Source: Craterostigma plantagineum
Lineage: Eukaryota; Streptophyta; Magnoliopsida; Lamiales; Linderniaceae
DNA: 64,000 nucleotides
Direction of reading: 5' to 3'
Assembly: GCA_027422505.1 (NCBI GenBank)
Contig: JAPQWV010000301.1
Location: 186,001-250,000 of the forward strand
This document shows, piece by piece, positions 46,279 to 57,254 of the stretch (positions are counted from its first letter, which is position 1; every line of letters starts with the position of its first letter). The notes beneath the pieces are model-generated. The model was not told the DNA's origin and searched no databases. It saw nothing but the letters and a program-made list of their open reading frames with translations. Position numbers and translations under genes: made by a program.

Positions 46279-47652
46279 GCGCTGGCTGCATGGAATGTAC
46301 GTGGTCTTAACAAACAAGACCACAGGAGGGCGGTGGGGGATAGGGCTTTTGGAAACACGGGTGGCAGTGTCTAATGCAGGGTTTATATCGAACGGCATTA
46401 GACCACAATGGCGTTGGTTTTTTGATCCATCGACACGGATTTGGCTAGGATGGGACCCTTCGATAGTCACAGTGGATATACTTGAGATCTCCACTCATGC
46501 TGTTCATTGTCGTGTGATATCACTGGAGAAGGGACAGGTGCTGTTTGTCTCGGTTGTGTATGGGAAGTCCAGGAGGGAGGAACGGCTTCCTTAGTGGGAA
46601 GAATTGATGGTTATGTCCCAAGCACGAGTGGCGGATGCATGGATGGTCCTGGGTGACTTCAATGCTATATTGCACACGAGTGAGGGACGTGGGGGAGCTC
46701 CAGCTAGGCAGGATATGGAGGAGTTCAATCTTGTCTAGTAGGGGCGGATCTTGCCATGATACCTACGACGGGTCAGGTTTTCACGTGGTACAATCAGCAG
46801 AGGAATGGCGCAGGGATTTGGAGGAGACTCGATCGCATGGTGGCCAACCCACAGTGGTTTGCACGCTATCCTGATTCTGTCTGTAGAGATGGGTTGCCAT
46901 CGACGTCAAATCACTCGCCCATTATTTTGGGCGCAGTTACGCCGCGACGATGTAAGGGGGCGTTTCGCTTTGAGAATTTCTTGACAATGGATGACGCCTT
47001 TTTGGATCAAGTGCAGCGCATTTGGAGTATGCCGCTTCATGGGTTTCCCGTGTACATTGTGGTACAACGGTTGAAGATGTTGAAACCGATTTTTCAACAG
47101 ATGAGGAGGGCTAAAGGAGATTTAGCTAAAAATGTCGCCGAAGCGAAACGATTCCTTGAGCTTGCATAGGAATTCTCATCACGCTTTCCACACGAGGGTC
47201 TCTTCTACGATCTAGAGAGGTTGTGCCGTGCGCTGTATGCTAAGGCAGTAGATGTGGAACACATGGCGCTGTCGCAACGGGCAAAGCTTGCTTGGTTGAA
47301 AGATGGGGATCACTGTTAGGCGTATTTCTTTCGTAGGGTGGCCATGCGGCGGGCTACTAATCGAATTGTTGCTTTGGAAGATGTTACGGGGGCCTTGTTG
47401 GAAGAACCGCTCCAAGTTGAGGGGGAGCTGGTTGGGTTCTACCAGGACCTCTTAGGTCACTTTGTCCATTCGAGTCCGATAGCAGTGGCAGACATCCAAG
47501 GGGCTATTACTCGAACTCTTTCCACATCGGCTGCACAAGATATGCTCAGTGGAATGGAGGGAGGTGCGTGAGGCGCTGTTTTCTATGGGGGATGAGAAGG
47601 CACCTGGACCGGATGGGTATACAGCTGCCTTTTTCAAGGCGACTGGGGTACA
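46279..47652 (+). pseudogene. LINE ORF2 endonuclease and linker, second copy
   Basis: AAWNVRGLN start, then a 29-bp deletion that shifts frame, LLETRVAVSN, LGDFNAIL, the two shared stops, and from 46756 an open stretch with TWYNQQRNG, ARYPDSVCRDGLPSTSNHSPI (the usual SDHSP motif with N for D), RFENFLTMDD and the linker towards RT. AP-type endonucleases nick the target DNA that primes reverse transcription. A stop at 47167 and further breaks precede RT. Confidence 0.8.
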
Positions 47653-48639
47653 ATGGGAGAGGAGGTGGTGCGGGCTGTACAGGACTTCTTTACGACGGGC
47701 AAACTTCTGAAAGGCCTTAATAGTACCCTTATCACGTTGATTCCCAAGACTGAGACTCCGCGCCGAGCAACCGATTTTAGGCCTATCTCATGCTGTAATG
47801 TGCTGTACAAGGTTATCTCCAAGATTTTGGCGAAGAGACTGAAGTCGTTTCTGCCAGAGTTGGTGCATGGGACGCAGACGGCGTTTATACCTGGTCGGTG
47901 CATCAGCGACAATATCCTATTGGCACAGGAATTGTGTCTTGGTTATAAGTCGAAGGGAAGCCCGCCACGAGCCATGTTCAAGATTGACCTTGCTAAGGCT
48001 TATGATAAGGTGGACTGGACATTCTTATTGGCCGTTTTGGAGGCAATGGGATTTCATCCAACCTTCATAGGCTGGATTCGAGCTTGTGTGACGACGACGG
48101 TTTTTTCACTTAACCTGAATGGCCAGGTGGTCGGTTTCTTTGAGGGGAAGCGGGGACTTCGACAGGGAGATCCCATATCTCCCTACCTGTTTACTCTGAT
48201 TATGGAGGTGTTGCATGGGATGATCTCCTTATCTATTTCTGAGGAACCAAGATTTACTTATCATTGGAGATGTGAGTCGATGCGCTTGGCCTCTCTGGCG
48301 TTCGCGGATGATCTTTTGCTCTCCAGTCATGCGGATGTAGTGTCGATAGGGGTGTTGAAGGATGCTCTTGGGCGCTTCGCGGCTCTATCAAGGTTATCTC
48401 CAAACCCGGACAAGAGCGAGATGTACTTGTCACGTCGGGCAGAAGGGCTGACATTACATATTCAGGCACTGATGGGGTATCGAGTGGGACAGCTTCCAGT
48501 CCGCTACATGGGGGTACCGTTGATTACTACACGCCTGTCGATTGCTGATTGTGCGCCTTTACTACATCGAGTTGACCGCCGCATAGGGTCTTGGCTTAAT
48601 AGATCGATGTTCGTATGCCGGTCGACTCCAGCTGATTAA
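47653..48639 (+). pseudogene. LINE reverse transcriptase core
   Basis: An uninterrupted 328-codon stretch with all core RT motifs: LITLIPKTETPRRATDFRPISCC, FIPGRCISDNILLAQE, KIDLAKAYDKVDW, RQGDPISPYLFTL, the catalytic LAFADDLLLSS and MYLSRRAE..., then RYMGVPLI. This matches RVT_1 of plant L1-type LINEs. The chosen start is only the edge of the open stretch; the natural start lies in the broken upstream endonuclease. The core itself is intact but is not part of an expressible ORF2. Confidence 0.88.
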
Positions 48640-48643
48640 GTCA

Positions 48644-49141
48644 GTGCTGCAGGCACTACATGCATACTGGTCGGGGGTTTTCCTCCTACCTAAAGGTGTT
48701 GTTAAAGCTTTGGAGACACGTTTTCGGAAGTTCCTATGGGGGGATCGATGGCAAACGTGGGAGGTACTTTGTCTCCCTGTGTCTGAGGGGGGAATGGGCA
48801 TTCGCTCTATTGAGGTTGACAACAAGGCACTTCTCATGAAGCAACTGTGGAGTGTGCTCACAAGATCCCCTGACTCGATTTGGGTGGAGTGGCTATACAG
48901 AACGCGCCTACATTCTCGATCTGTGTGGGATCTCTCGATCTCACCAAATGATGCGTGGAGTTGGCGGAAGCTGATGCAACTGAGACCAGTGGTACGTCCG
49001 TACATTACATTTACGGTTGCTGATGGCTCGACTATATGGCTTTGGAAGGACCCTTGGCTGTTGCATATACCATTACTAGAGAGATTCCCTCGAGGACCTA
49101 TTGCAATGGGTCACCATGCGGGTCAGTGGTACGTCCACTAA
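48644..49141 (+). pseudogene. LINE ORF2 C-terminal part with zf-RVT
   Basis: Frame-shifted by one base from the RT core near 48640. It contains LQALHAYWSGVFLLPKG, RFLWG, WEVLCLPVSEGGMGIRS and WLWKDPWLL, typical of the region before and at the start of the plant LINE zf-RVT domain. It ends at a stop at 49139-49141 followed by a short tail. Confidence 0.8.
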
Positions 49142-49326
49142 GTATGCCTTCCAGCAATTGGGGATACGACGACTTTGGAGGGTGGCATGGTAGTTGATTT
49201 AGCTGCTTTTTCTTTTTTCTGATGCCAGTAGCATGTTACTGGTTGACTGTGCGGAGTTATTCTCCCACTCATCATGTACTTTTCCGCCATAAATATATAT
49301 ACAAGGGACCTTACACCAAAAAAAAT
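49142..49326 (+). other. LINE 3' tail and poly(A)
   Basis: Short untranslated tail ending in TACACC followed by eight A. Copy C sequence resumes directly after it. Confidence 0.75.
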
Positions 49327-51105
49327 CTTGATGAAATCGCATGTGGGTTTATTACAGTTCGAACAATCGAAAATCTACTCAGAAAGAGACGAAAGATCAC
49401 ACAATGTAGATATAAAATGAGTTAAATCGCACGCAAACATCAAATAAGTATCGCCTCTACCTTAAACAGACAATTTCTGGATGAAAGTCGAAAGATTTTG
49501 GAAGGATTTTGAATCTTCTGTAAAAGTTTTTCGAGAGAGTATTTAAGAAGTCATTGTTGATTTTTTCGAATAGGTTTTGCGTGAGATAAAGTTTTTCGAC
49601 TGCGAAAAAGTTACTTCTTCTAATTGGACTGCACGTTTTGAGTCCGCGTACGAAACAGGCCCAATTATAGTTTTTCGCTCGAGAAACTCCGATCGAGATA
49701 TTTGATTCCTGTTTAATTTTCGCTCGATAAATTGGAAGCAAAATTACCATTTGGGCCCAAATCAATTTTTGCTCGAGAATCTGCGATCAAAAATTACAAA
49801 ATTTGCCCAAATTTTTCGATAGTAAGTTTTTCTATGATTTCATATTGAACCCTATTTCACTTAATAATCACACATTTACTCCCCGTTACTAAAATTGAAG
49901 TGCAATTAACTCCCTGATATTTCGAGCAATGACATCTAGCTCCAAATTCGCTTTTCGATCAATCTGCATACTTGGAACAAACATGTTGAAATGTCAGAGT
50001 TAATCATTACTAAATTTTAACAAAGGCTCCCCCTTTAATTTTTGTATCAGTGACGTAAACTCCATATCGTGTAACATCGTGACACCCTCCTCATCGTGGT
50101 GCGCTTTGTATCGTTTTTCGGAAAAAACATTTGTGCAACACTAAAAGAAAAGATATCAAAAATAATTAGAGCTCAAGGCGTTATATTTGTAAATACTCCC
50201 CCTCAATTAATGCACCTAAATTTATATATCATGCAAAGACATAAAATCAATTCATGTCAAAATTCATAAAACACGCAATTGATTATTGTAGCCTAGATAC
50301 ATGGTCCCCTAATCATGTATTCAAAATTGTTGCGCGAGGGTATGGGCAAAACAAATATTCACATTTTTAACAATTCAGCTCAAATGCGAAGTAATACTGC
50401 ATATCAGAATGTTCAATAAATACAAAATATCGCATTTAATCAATTTCGCATAGATGCAAATTAAAATTGCATATTAAAATGTGCGAAGTATCTTTTATAT
50501 GTATATATTTTTTATTTTTCATAACATGTAATAATAAGAAGAAATTTCAAGAAATATTATTAATATATTTAGTATGGGGTCAGAATATTTTGCTTCGATA
50601 ATTGTCACGTCTAAAATTTCACAAGACACTTGCCATGATCATATGCCGTCAAGTCATGTAAGCAAACTATAGTCCTAAGTTCAAATTGTGATCCAGTTCG
50701 ACAACTCTCACTGGGTTCACTCTAGCGCTCACTTATTTTTACCTTGGGATTATTATATTTATATCACTCAAGCCAACACAATCAATATTAGGTCAATTTA
50801 CCTGTGATCGAGGCGCTTTTAATCATGTCACATATTCAAAAGATCGTCAATTTGGAATCAAAAGTACTTTGAAGGATTGTATTTGGCTTTGAGTTAGAAG
50901 GGAAAGAAAATTGTTGGGAAAGGTGAGTTTTTCGTCGCCTTCCATTTCTTCGTCGTTCTCCTTCTTTTGGCATTGTTCTCGTATCTTTGTCATTCTCATC
51001 CTTTAATTTTTTCGTATCAGTCTACACTTGCACAAGCTAAAGCTCCGCTTCTCTATGAGGCTGAGAGATTATCTAAGGCAAAGTTCTTCTTGTTGGTCCT
51101 CTCAC
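49327..51105 (-). other. Non-coding tract between pol and ORF3, copy C
   Basis: Minus strand. From 51105 down: the last unit of the four-unit repeat, the ATAATCTGACCCCATACT block, the CCCTCGCGCAAC block, an internal purine tract TTGAGGGGGAG (50209-50199), GAAATAGGGTTCAATATGAAATC near 49855, then CGATCGAGAAA words up to the LINE. At 51105 it is fused to gag-linker sequence, so protease, integrase, RT and RNase H of this copy are deleted. Confidence 0.7.
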
Positions 51106-51108
51106 TTA

Positions 51109-51979
51109 TTAGAGAGCTTTAGTTACCCACTTATAAATGGGTCCTCTCAGATTAGCAGATTTAGATGTTGGTTCAGATGTGGTTCCTAAGTTAGTACTAG
51201 TTGGAGGTTTAACAACCCAAGTCAACGTCGAAGAGGTTGATGTGGGTGTGCCCTTAGCAGAAGACTTGCCCTTTTTGGCTTTCGTCTTTTTGGGCGGAGA
51301 CTTAGGAACCCATTTGAGTTGAACCTCACAGGGACGGCTAATTTCAGCACGAACAAATGCTTTGTTAGGCTTGACCGAGGAAAAGATCTTTTCTTTGGAT
51401 AATCTCCTAAGTTGCTTGGGGTATTCGATCTTCACAGGATACCTTAGGTGAGAACAAGCGTGAATAGCACTGCAAGCCTTTTTTACGGATGGATTTTGTT
51501 TCCTACGGGTCATCCTTGATGCATTTGTTTTAGAATGAATATTTTTTATTTTTGACGTAGAGCCGATTTCGAAATTGGTGCTTCTAAAAGTTGTAGGCTG
51601 AAGAGAGCACATAGAAGAAACTATTTGTAGTGAAGAAATGGCTATTTTATTTCTACGAGTATCTTTTATTTTTACAGAAGAAGGGCGGACATCGGAAGTA
51701 TTTAAATCTACATGTCCCTTCTCTATTTTTATTCTAGACACTCTTGCATTCGACTCCTTAGGCTCCGTCACTACGCTCCCTATTGACGTAGTAGAGACAA
51801 GATTAGAAATAATATTTTTGAAAATATTTTTCTTGGGTTTTTGTTTAGGAGAAGACATCTTTTAAATTCTTCACGCTTTTAAGAATGATGTTATCTTTCG
51901 AGGGAGATGTGTGAGAAATGGTATGTACGATGGAGGAAGCTTTGAGATTTTCCATCTCTTTTAGGAAATTTTTTGTTTT
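51109..51979 (-). pseudogene. Gag-protease linker, copy C
   Basis: Minus strand, open from 51858 to 51109 for 249 codons: a lysine-rich protein with DLNTSDVRPSSVKIKDTRRN, SHLRYPVKIEYPKQLRRLS and NLRGPIYKWVTKAL at its end. It aligns with 55771-56400 of copy D and 27000-27600 of copy A2. A stop follows directly at the point of fusion to the post-pol tract. At 51979 copy D's LTR interrupts it. It is the longest intact example of this linker in the window. Confidence 0.75.
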
Positions 51980-52331
51980 TGTTGAATACCATTTGTAATT
52001 GTGCCTGATTTCATTAGTTGTCCTTGTAACTAGGGGCTTTACTTGTATTAGTCTTTAGATTAAGGACTAGTTTGATATTTATACCAAGCGTGTTTGGTAT
52101 AAATACTTCTAAACTAATTGAGCTGAATAGAGAAAGTTTAGAGAATTGATCCGAAGGGCTTGCAATTCGATTTCTAGAGAGAGGAACAACGGTAACTTTC
52201 TCACTCTAATTGAATTCTCTCTCGTGCTCTTAACTTGAGTTTTTCGATCGAATTCAATTGATTATCTAAACGATCGAATTGCTATGGATTCTAGCCTAGG
52301 ATCGTAGAGTTGTTAATCTGAGGACCTAACA
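51980..52331 (+). repeat. 5' LTR of copy D (family R)
   Basis: 352 bp, TGTTGAATACC...CCTAACA. It contains the palindrome at 52076-52105 with TATAAATA in its right arm, the GATCCGAAGGGCTTGCAATT block and CTCTCTAGA-like runs. A primer site follows. It interrupts the gag linker of minus-strand copy C. Confidence 0.92.
52076..52105 (+). promoter_or_regulatory. LTR palindrome with TATA box, copy D
   Basis: Perfect inverted repeat: TATTTATACCAA, six-base loop GCGTGT, TTGGTATAAATA. The right arm includes the TATA box TATAAATA (52098-52105), so this is the probable core promoter. The left arm gives the same box on the other strand. Confidence 0.75.
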
Positions 52332-52332
52332 A

Positions 52333-52345
52333 TAGGTATCAGAGC
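52333..52345 (+). promoter_or_regulatory. Primer binding site, copy D
   Basis: TAGGTATCAGAGC, one mismatch from the usual TTGGTATCAGAGC initiator-Met primer site, starting two bases after the LTR. Confidence 0.88.
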
Positions 52346-53385
52346 AGATTCGTTCTGTTTTGAATCGTAAATTGTTAGAATTGGATCGAAATTTTATTTC
52401 GAACACTGTTCCATCGGAGAACAGATTTAGCTTAATTCTGTGGTTAATTGACTTGAATTTGATGTTTCAGTGCTAGACTAAGTGATAAATGATCATTGCG
52501 ACTAGATCAGTAGCAGTTTGAACTTCGAATCTTGATTAATTTGATTCTGAAATTTTACTGTTGACGAAGAACATGAAGAACACGTTCTGATTTTGATCAA
52601 ATTCGATATATTTTGCTTCATAACGTGTTTAATTGCTTGTTCGTGCGTGATTAGTACTTGATTGCGAGCAACTACCTCAAACTTCACTAACTGATTATTT
52701 GTTTTTGCTCGAATCTGTGTTAATCGTATTCTGTGAATTTTTCTCGATTGCTCATTTTTTCTCACTAGGTTTTGCGATCGGATTAGTTTCTCGATCGATA
52801 AACTTAGCGCGAGAATTTTTCTCGGTCAGAATACGAAGGCAGCGCTAGAATCGTCATCAGCAGAAACGATTTTAGTTAGAAGTATTTCTCGAGCATTATT
52901 CAGCGAAAAACGTTTTCGAGAGAGACCAATTTTGACCTTGCATGCGTAAAAACTTTCTCTCGAAAAACTTTTTCGGTCAAACCTTTAACGTTTGACCAGA
53001 CGAAAATCATTTACACGCGAGAAACTTTTCTAGTCAACAGATTTATTTTGACTTGTCGAGAAACTTACTAACGTACTGTTTCTTTACGATCGAAATAAAT
53101 TCACGATCAGGAAACTTTTCTCGACTCAACGATTTTGGGCAATTTATTTCGCTCGTAAAATATTTCGCTGACAAAATTTCTCGCACGAGAACAGTAAATA
53201 CATTCTATATCGACGAAATTAATTTCGATCATACTTTAAAGATTGAATCGAAAATAATTGTCGATCTAATTTTCGAATCAAACGCTACTAACTAATTTTG
53301 TCACTTGTGAAGCACTTTACATCATTTTCAACCTTCAAAACAATCAACGAAGATCCTTCAACAACTCGACTGCTATAATACAAAC
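52346..53385 (+). other. 5' leader of copy D
   Basis: 1.04-kb non-coding leader. Its second half (52740-53280) is dense in TTTCTCGATCGA / CGATCGAAAT words in both orientations, giving many short potential hairpins. The last 100 bases before gag are free of them. Confidence 0.75.
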
Positions 53386-54963
53386 ATGGATGCATACTCA
53401 CTCGAAAATGACAACCGTCTGCTGATCTTGCAAAGAGGCGAATACAGAGTGTGGAGAAGCCGCTTCCTGAATTTCATAGCTCTTAAGGATCAAGCCGAAA
53501 ATCTACTGCAATCCCTTGAAGAGGGACCGGCACAGTTCTGGGTTCATGTACCAGGGGACGAATCAGCTACTCTAGTACTTTCAGCTTCTAGGCGACTAAA
53601 GGAGCCTAGAGAATACTCTCTGGAGGAAAGAGCTCGAGCTAAGGCTGATCTAGTAGCAATGAATACCCTTATGCAGGGCACCCCCAATGATATATACAGA
53701 CAAATAGACAGCCTTACATTGGTTAAGGGGATGTGGGATGAGCTGCATAGGATGATGCAGAGGACGGAAGTTGGCATAAAGGCCAAGAAGGCGAACATTC
53801 TCACTGCTTACGACTCCTTCAAAGCAAAGCCGGAGGAGAGTCTATACGAAATCTACCAACGATACCTCACTCTTTTCAACGAGATGAGGAAGATAGAAAT
53901 AACGAAGACAAACATGGAAACAAACATAAGATTTCTATCTTCTCTGCCCACGGATTGGAAGAAAATATCCACACAAATACGCCAAAATAAAGATCTAGAG
54001 GAGTTGGATGTCCATGCCGTGTTCGATAATCTCGCTCAGCATGAGGATGATATCCGCGAGATTATCAAATAGCAGAAAGGCAAACTAACCGATGACACGG
54101 TTGCCTTAGTCTCGGAGAAGAGGAGTACAAGATCAAGAAAGGAAAACATCGTTAGGCCACCTTCATCATCAGAGTCGGAAGATGAATCGGACTCAGACAT
54201 CGAGCCGAACATGAAAGCCCTTGGAAAGCAGTTAGCTCTCATTGGACAAATGATGAGTAAGAAGTACTTCAATAAGAAGTCTTCAACCTCAGCCAACAGA
54301 CTTCGGACTACAAACTCCAAGAACAAAGAACGTGCTCCGGAGAGTTCCGAGGTTAAGAATCCCAAACAGACTAACAAATGCTTTAACTATGGCAAAGCAG
54401 GTCACTTCGCCAGAGAGTGCACTCTCCCGAAGAAGAGGGATGCAAACTACTACTTCAGGAAGCTTCAATTGACAAAACAGAAAGAAGTTGGAGTACCTCT
54501 CATGGCCGAACAGGACCAATGGCTCGAGGACACGTCGAGCTCCGAAGAAGAGAACTTAGCCCTCATGGCCCGTCTCGACAACGAATTGGACGCTGAAACA
54601 TCCACTCGTACGGACGACTACAACGCATCCACGTCTTCAAATGAGGTAGTCACTCCTTCCACATTATTGACCATGTTAGAATCATATCAAACGCAATATG
54701 ATAACATGAAACGTGAGCAGAAAAGTATAAAGGAAGTGGAGAACAAGCTTGAGAGAGCTCATGAGAAGATAAAAAGTCTCGAATCAGACCTTAGAAGCTC
54801 TAGTGCAAAAATAGAAGAACTTACTAAGAGCTTACATTGTAGAGAGACTAGTCAACCTCCTTTAGGACAGCATAGTGAAAAGATTAGAGAATTAGAAGAT
54901 AGGCTAGCAAATAACTACAATTGTTTGGTTAGGCATCTCTACGAAAAAGCTACCTTAAATTGA
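53386..54963 (+). pseudogene. gag: Gag, copy D
   Basis: ATG at 53386 (MDAYSLEND). UBN2-type capsid region to about residue 220, then in the same frame an acidic SESEDESDSD segment, a zinc knuckle at about residues 336-349 reading CFNYGKAGHFAREC (second Cys changed to Tyr), KKRDANYYFRKLQ, and a coiled coil. One premature stop (TAG at 54070-54072, where copies A2 and G have a Glu codon) and a later TGA at 54961 break an otherwise continuous 525-codon frame. Gag assembles the particle and binds RNA. Only point changes separate this copy from an open frame, consistent with a young insertion. Confidence 0.9.
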
Positions 54964-56400
54964 AGGATAACCGAAGCTACCTCTAAGATCACTGACTTAG
55001 AAGCTCAATTAGAAACATCTATAGTGAGCTTAGTAAGGATCTAGACGCCTGTCAAGCTGCCAAACTGACGGTATAAAATAATTATGCTCTCCTAAGTGAG
55101 GAACGCAGGAAGTTGTATGCAAAAATTAAAAAATTAGTTGATCTTGTTACGCGTAGGGGACACTCCGAACAGACGATATTCTTAAACAAGCCCAAGGATA
55201 TAGAGTTTTATAATCCGATAGAAGGCAAAGGTTACAAGAACATGGGTTTAGCTGCAACCTCTCTTAGGAACATTACGGAATCGACGTATGAAAATGCGTT
55301 TGATTCATCCATCAAACAAGCCTCACATGGGCCCGAGATCCCCTTCGACTACAATAAACTAATTGAAAGGACAAAAATAGGAAACCATCCTCAACACCTG
55401 TCAGTGAATTAGCTCAAGTCTTACCTCCTGACTCTAAAGAACACTATGAGGAAGTCAAAATGGTTAATTATCAAAATTCTCTCTACAAACCCCCTATCAT
55501 AAAACAGATAGAGGAGTCACAGGCGAAACTAGACAAAGAAAGAGAGAATTTCGAAGCTGAAAAGAAAAAATTCTTTAAAGAGATGGAAAATCTCAAGGCT
55601 TCCCTGTCCTCCCAAACTACCTCACACGCTTTCATAAAAAGCGTGAAAATAGAAAAATCGCCTTCGAAAGATCAAAAGAGCATTCATAATTCTATTAGAA
55701 GTGCTAAGACTAATTCACTTCACCTACGTCCACAGGGAGCGTAGAGCCAGCACCGACTACGAAGGCGAGAGTGTCTAGTCCTAAAATAAAGAAGGAGCTA
55801 GTAGATTTAAATGTTTTTGAACATGTTATTCCTTCTGTCAAACTAAAAGACACTCGTAGTAATAAAAGAGCCATTTCTATGTTCAAAATAATTGCTTCTA
55901 CGTGCTCACTTCAGCCTATCACCTATAGAAATGAAAATCTCGAAATAGGCTCTACCTCGAAAATTACTACTAATCATTCTGAAACAAATGCCATAAGGAA
56001 AAATCGTAGGAAACAAGATCCAACCATAAAGAAAGCTTATGGCGCCGTACATGAATGTACTCACCTAAGGTATCCTGTAGAAATTAAATCCCCCAAGCAC
56101 CTTAGGAGATATCACAAGAAAAGATCTTTTCCTCAGTCGAACCTTCCAAGGCATTTGTACGAGCTGAAATTAACCTTCCCTGTAAGGTTCAACCCAAATG
56201 GGTTCCTAAATCTCCGCCGAGGACGACAAAAGCCAAGAGCCAAGTCTCCTATAGAGGCAAAACCCAAACCCACTTCTCCAAAAGTGCAATGGGTTATTAA
56301 GACTCTTCCAAAAATAGATTTAAGAGTCATATCTGAACCCAAAATTAAATCTGCTAATCTGAGAGGACCCATGCTTAAGTGGGTACCTAAAGCTCTCTAA
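54964..56400 (+). pseudogene. Gag-protease linker, copy D
   Basis: Frame-shifted pieces: 55113-55412 (YAKIKKLVDLVTRRGHSEQT, GYKNMGLAATSLRN), 55460-55744 (IEESQAKLDKERENFEAEKKKF coiled coil), and 55771-56400, a 209-codon lysine-rich stretch with CTHLRYPVEIKSPKHLRR and ending NLRGPMLKWVPKAL just before the protease. It aligns with copies A2 and C. No known domain is recognisable. Confidence 0.75.
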
Positions 56401-56401
56401 A

Positions 56402-56620
56402 TTGTTTTTGCAGATCCATTACCTCGACTCAGGTTGCTCCACACACATGACTGGTAAACAAGAGCTGCTGAGCAACTACAAAGACCGACCAAACGGCAGT
56501 CAGATTTGGGAACAACGATTCAGCCTCGATTCTAGGACTTGGGGATATCATTCTGAAGAATCTGACCATCAAAGATGTCTCATACGTCGAAGGCCTCCGC
56601 CATAACTTGTTCAGCATAGG
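56402..56620 (+). pseudogene. pol: Aspartic protease region, copy D
   Basis: HYLDSGCSTHMTGKQELL carries the DSG active site. A frameshift near 56505 then breaks the protease; the downstream GLGDIILKNLTIKD block is readable in another frame. Confidence 0.8.
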
Positions 56621-57254
56621 CCAATTCTGTGACAAAGGCTTCCAGGTGGTCTTCCATGCTGACCGATGCAGAATTTTGGATAGTCAGGACACAAAACTCC
56701 TTCCAGGACTTCGGAAATCCAATCTTTACACGATCAACCTGACGTCCGTGCGGCCCTCGACAGCTGTATGCCTCATTTCTCAGATTGATATACAGAGGAA
56801 CAGCTTATGGCATCAACGACTGTCTCATCTAAACATGAAAGCTCTCCAACGTCTTTCTACGAAAAAGTTGGTCCACGGTCTTCCAACTATACAACTGAAA
56901 AGGGAGCATCATTGTTCGGCATGTCACCTAGGAAAAATGAAGCGAGCATCTCATCACGTCAGGCAAATTGCATCTACTTCTCGACCATTGGAACTAACTC
57001 ACATGGATCTCTGTGGTCCGATGCAGACTCAGAGTATCAATGGAAGAAAGTATGTCCTAGTGATTGTAGATGACTATTCTCGCTACACGTGGACAAAGTT
57101 TCTCCGAACGAAAGATGAGACCGATGACTTGATTATCAATTTTGTGAACACAACTCAAAATCTGCTGCAACAGACTATTCAAGTTGTTCGAACAGACAAT
57201 GGCACTGAGTTCAAGAACAATCACCTCAGTGAGTTTTATCAAAACTTGGAATAA
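56607..57254 (+). pseudogene. pol: Pre-integrase and integrase core, copy D
   Basis: Open for 215 codons: FSIGQFCDKG, zinc motif H-x4-H / C-x2-C (HQRLSH, CSAC), THMDLCGPMQT with the first catalytic Asp, VIVDDYSRYTWTKFL, and VVRTDNGTEFKN with the second Asp. A one-base deletion at about 57252 shifts frame before the catalytic Glu. Integrase inserts the element cDNA. Confidence 0.88.

Larger units (their letters stand above)
43363..46889 (+). repeat. 1.77-kb tandem duplication inside the LINE
   Basis: Copy 1 is about 43363-45134 and copy 2 about 45136-46889, direct and adjacent. They are nearly identical except for small indels, such as a 29-bp deletion in copy 2 near 46346 and an 11-bp insertion near 46686. 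Each spans the end of ORF1, the ORF1-ORF2 junction and most of the endonuclease. The join at 45134 fuses CTGTCTGTAGAG of the endonuclease to AAGGTTATGAAAC of ORF1. Confidence 0.9.
42230..49326 (+). mobile_element. L1-type LINE with internal tandem duplication
   Basis: A 7.1-kb plus-strand non-LTR element inserted in copy C. It has a 5' region with ~40-bp repeats, ORF1, ORF2 with endonuclease, RT and zf-RVT, and a short 3' tail ending in eight A residues at 49319-49326. The 5' edge is placed where copy C homology ends; I could not find an exact target duplication. About 1.75 kb is explained by the internal duplication, so the original element was about 5.3 kb. Stops and frameshifts make it inactive. 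Confidence 0.85.
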
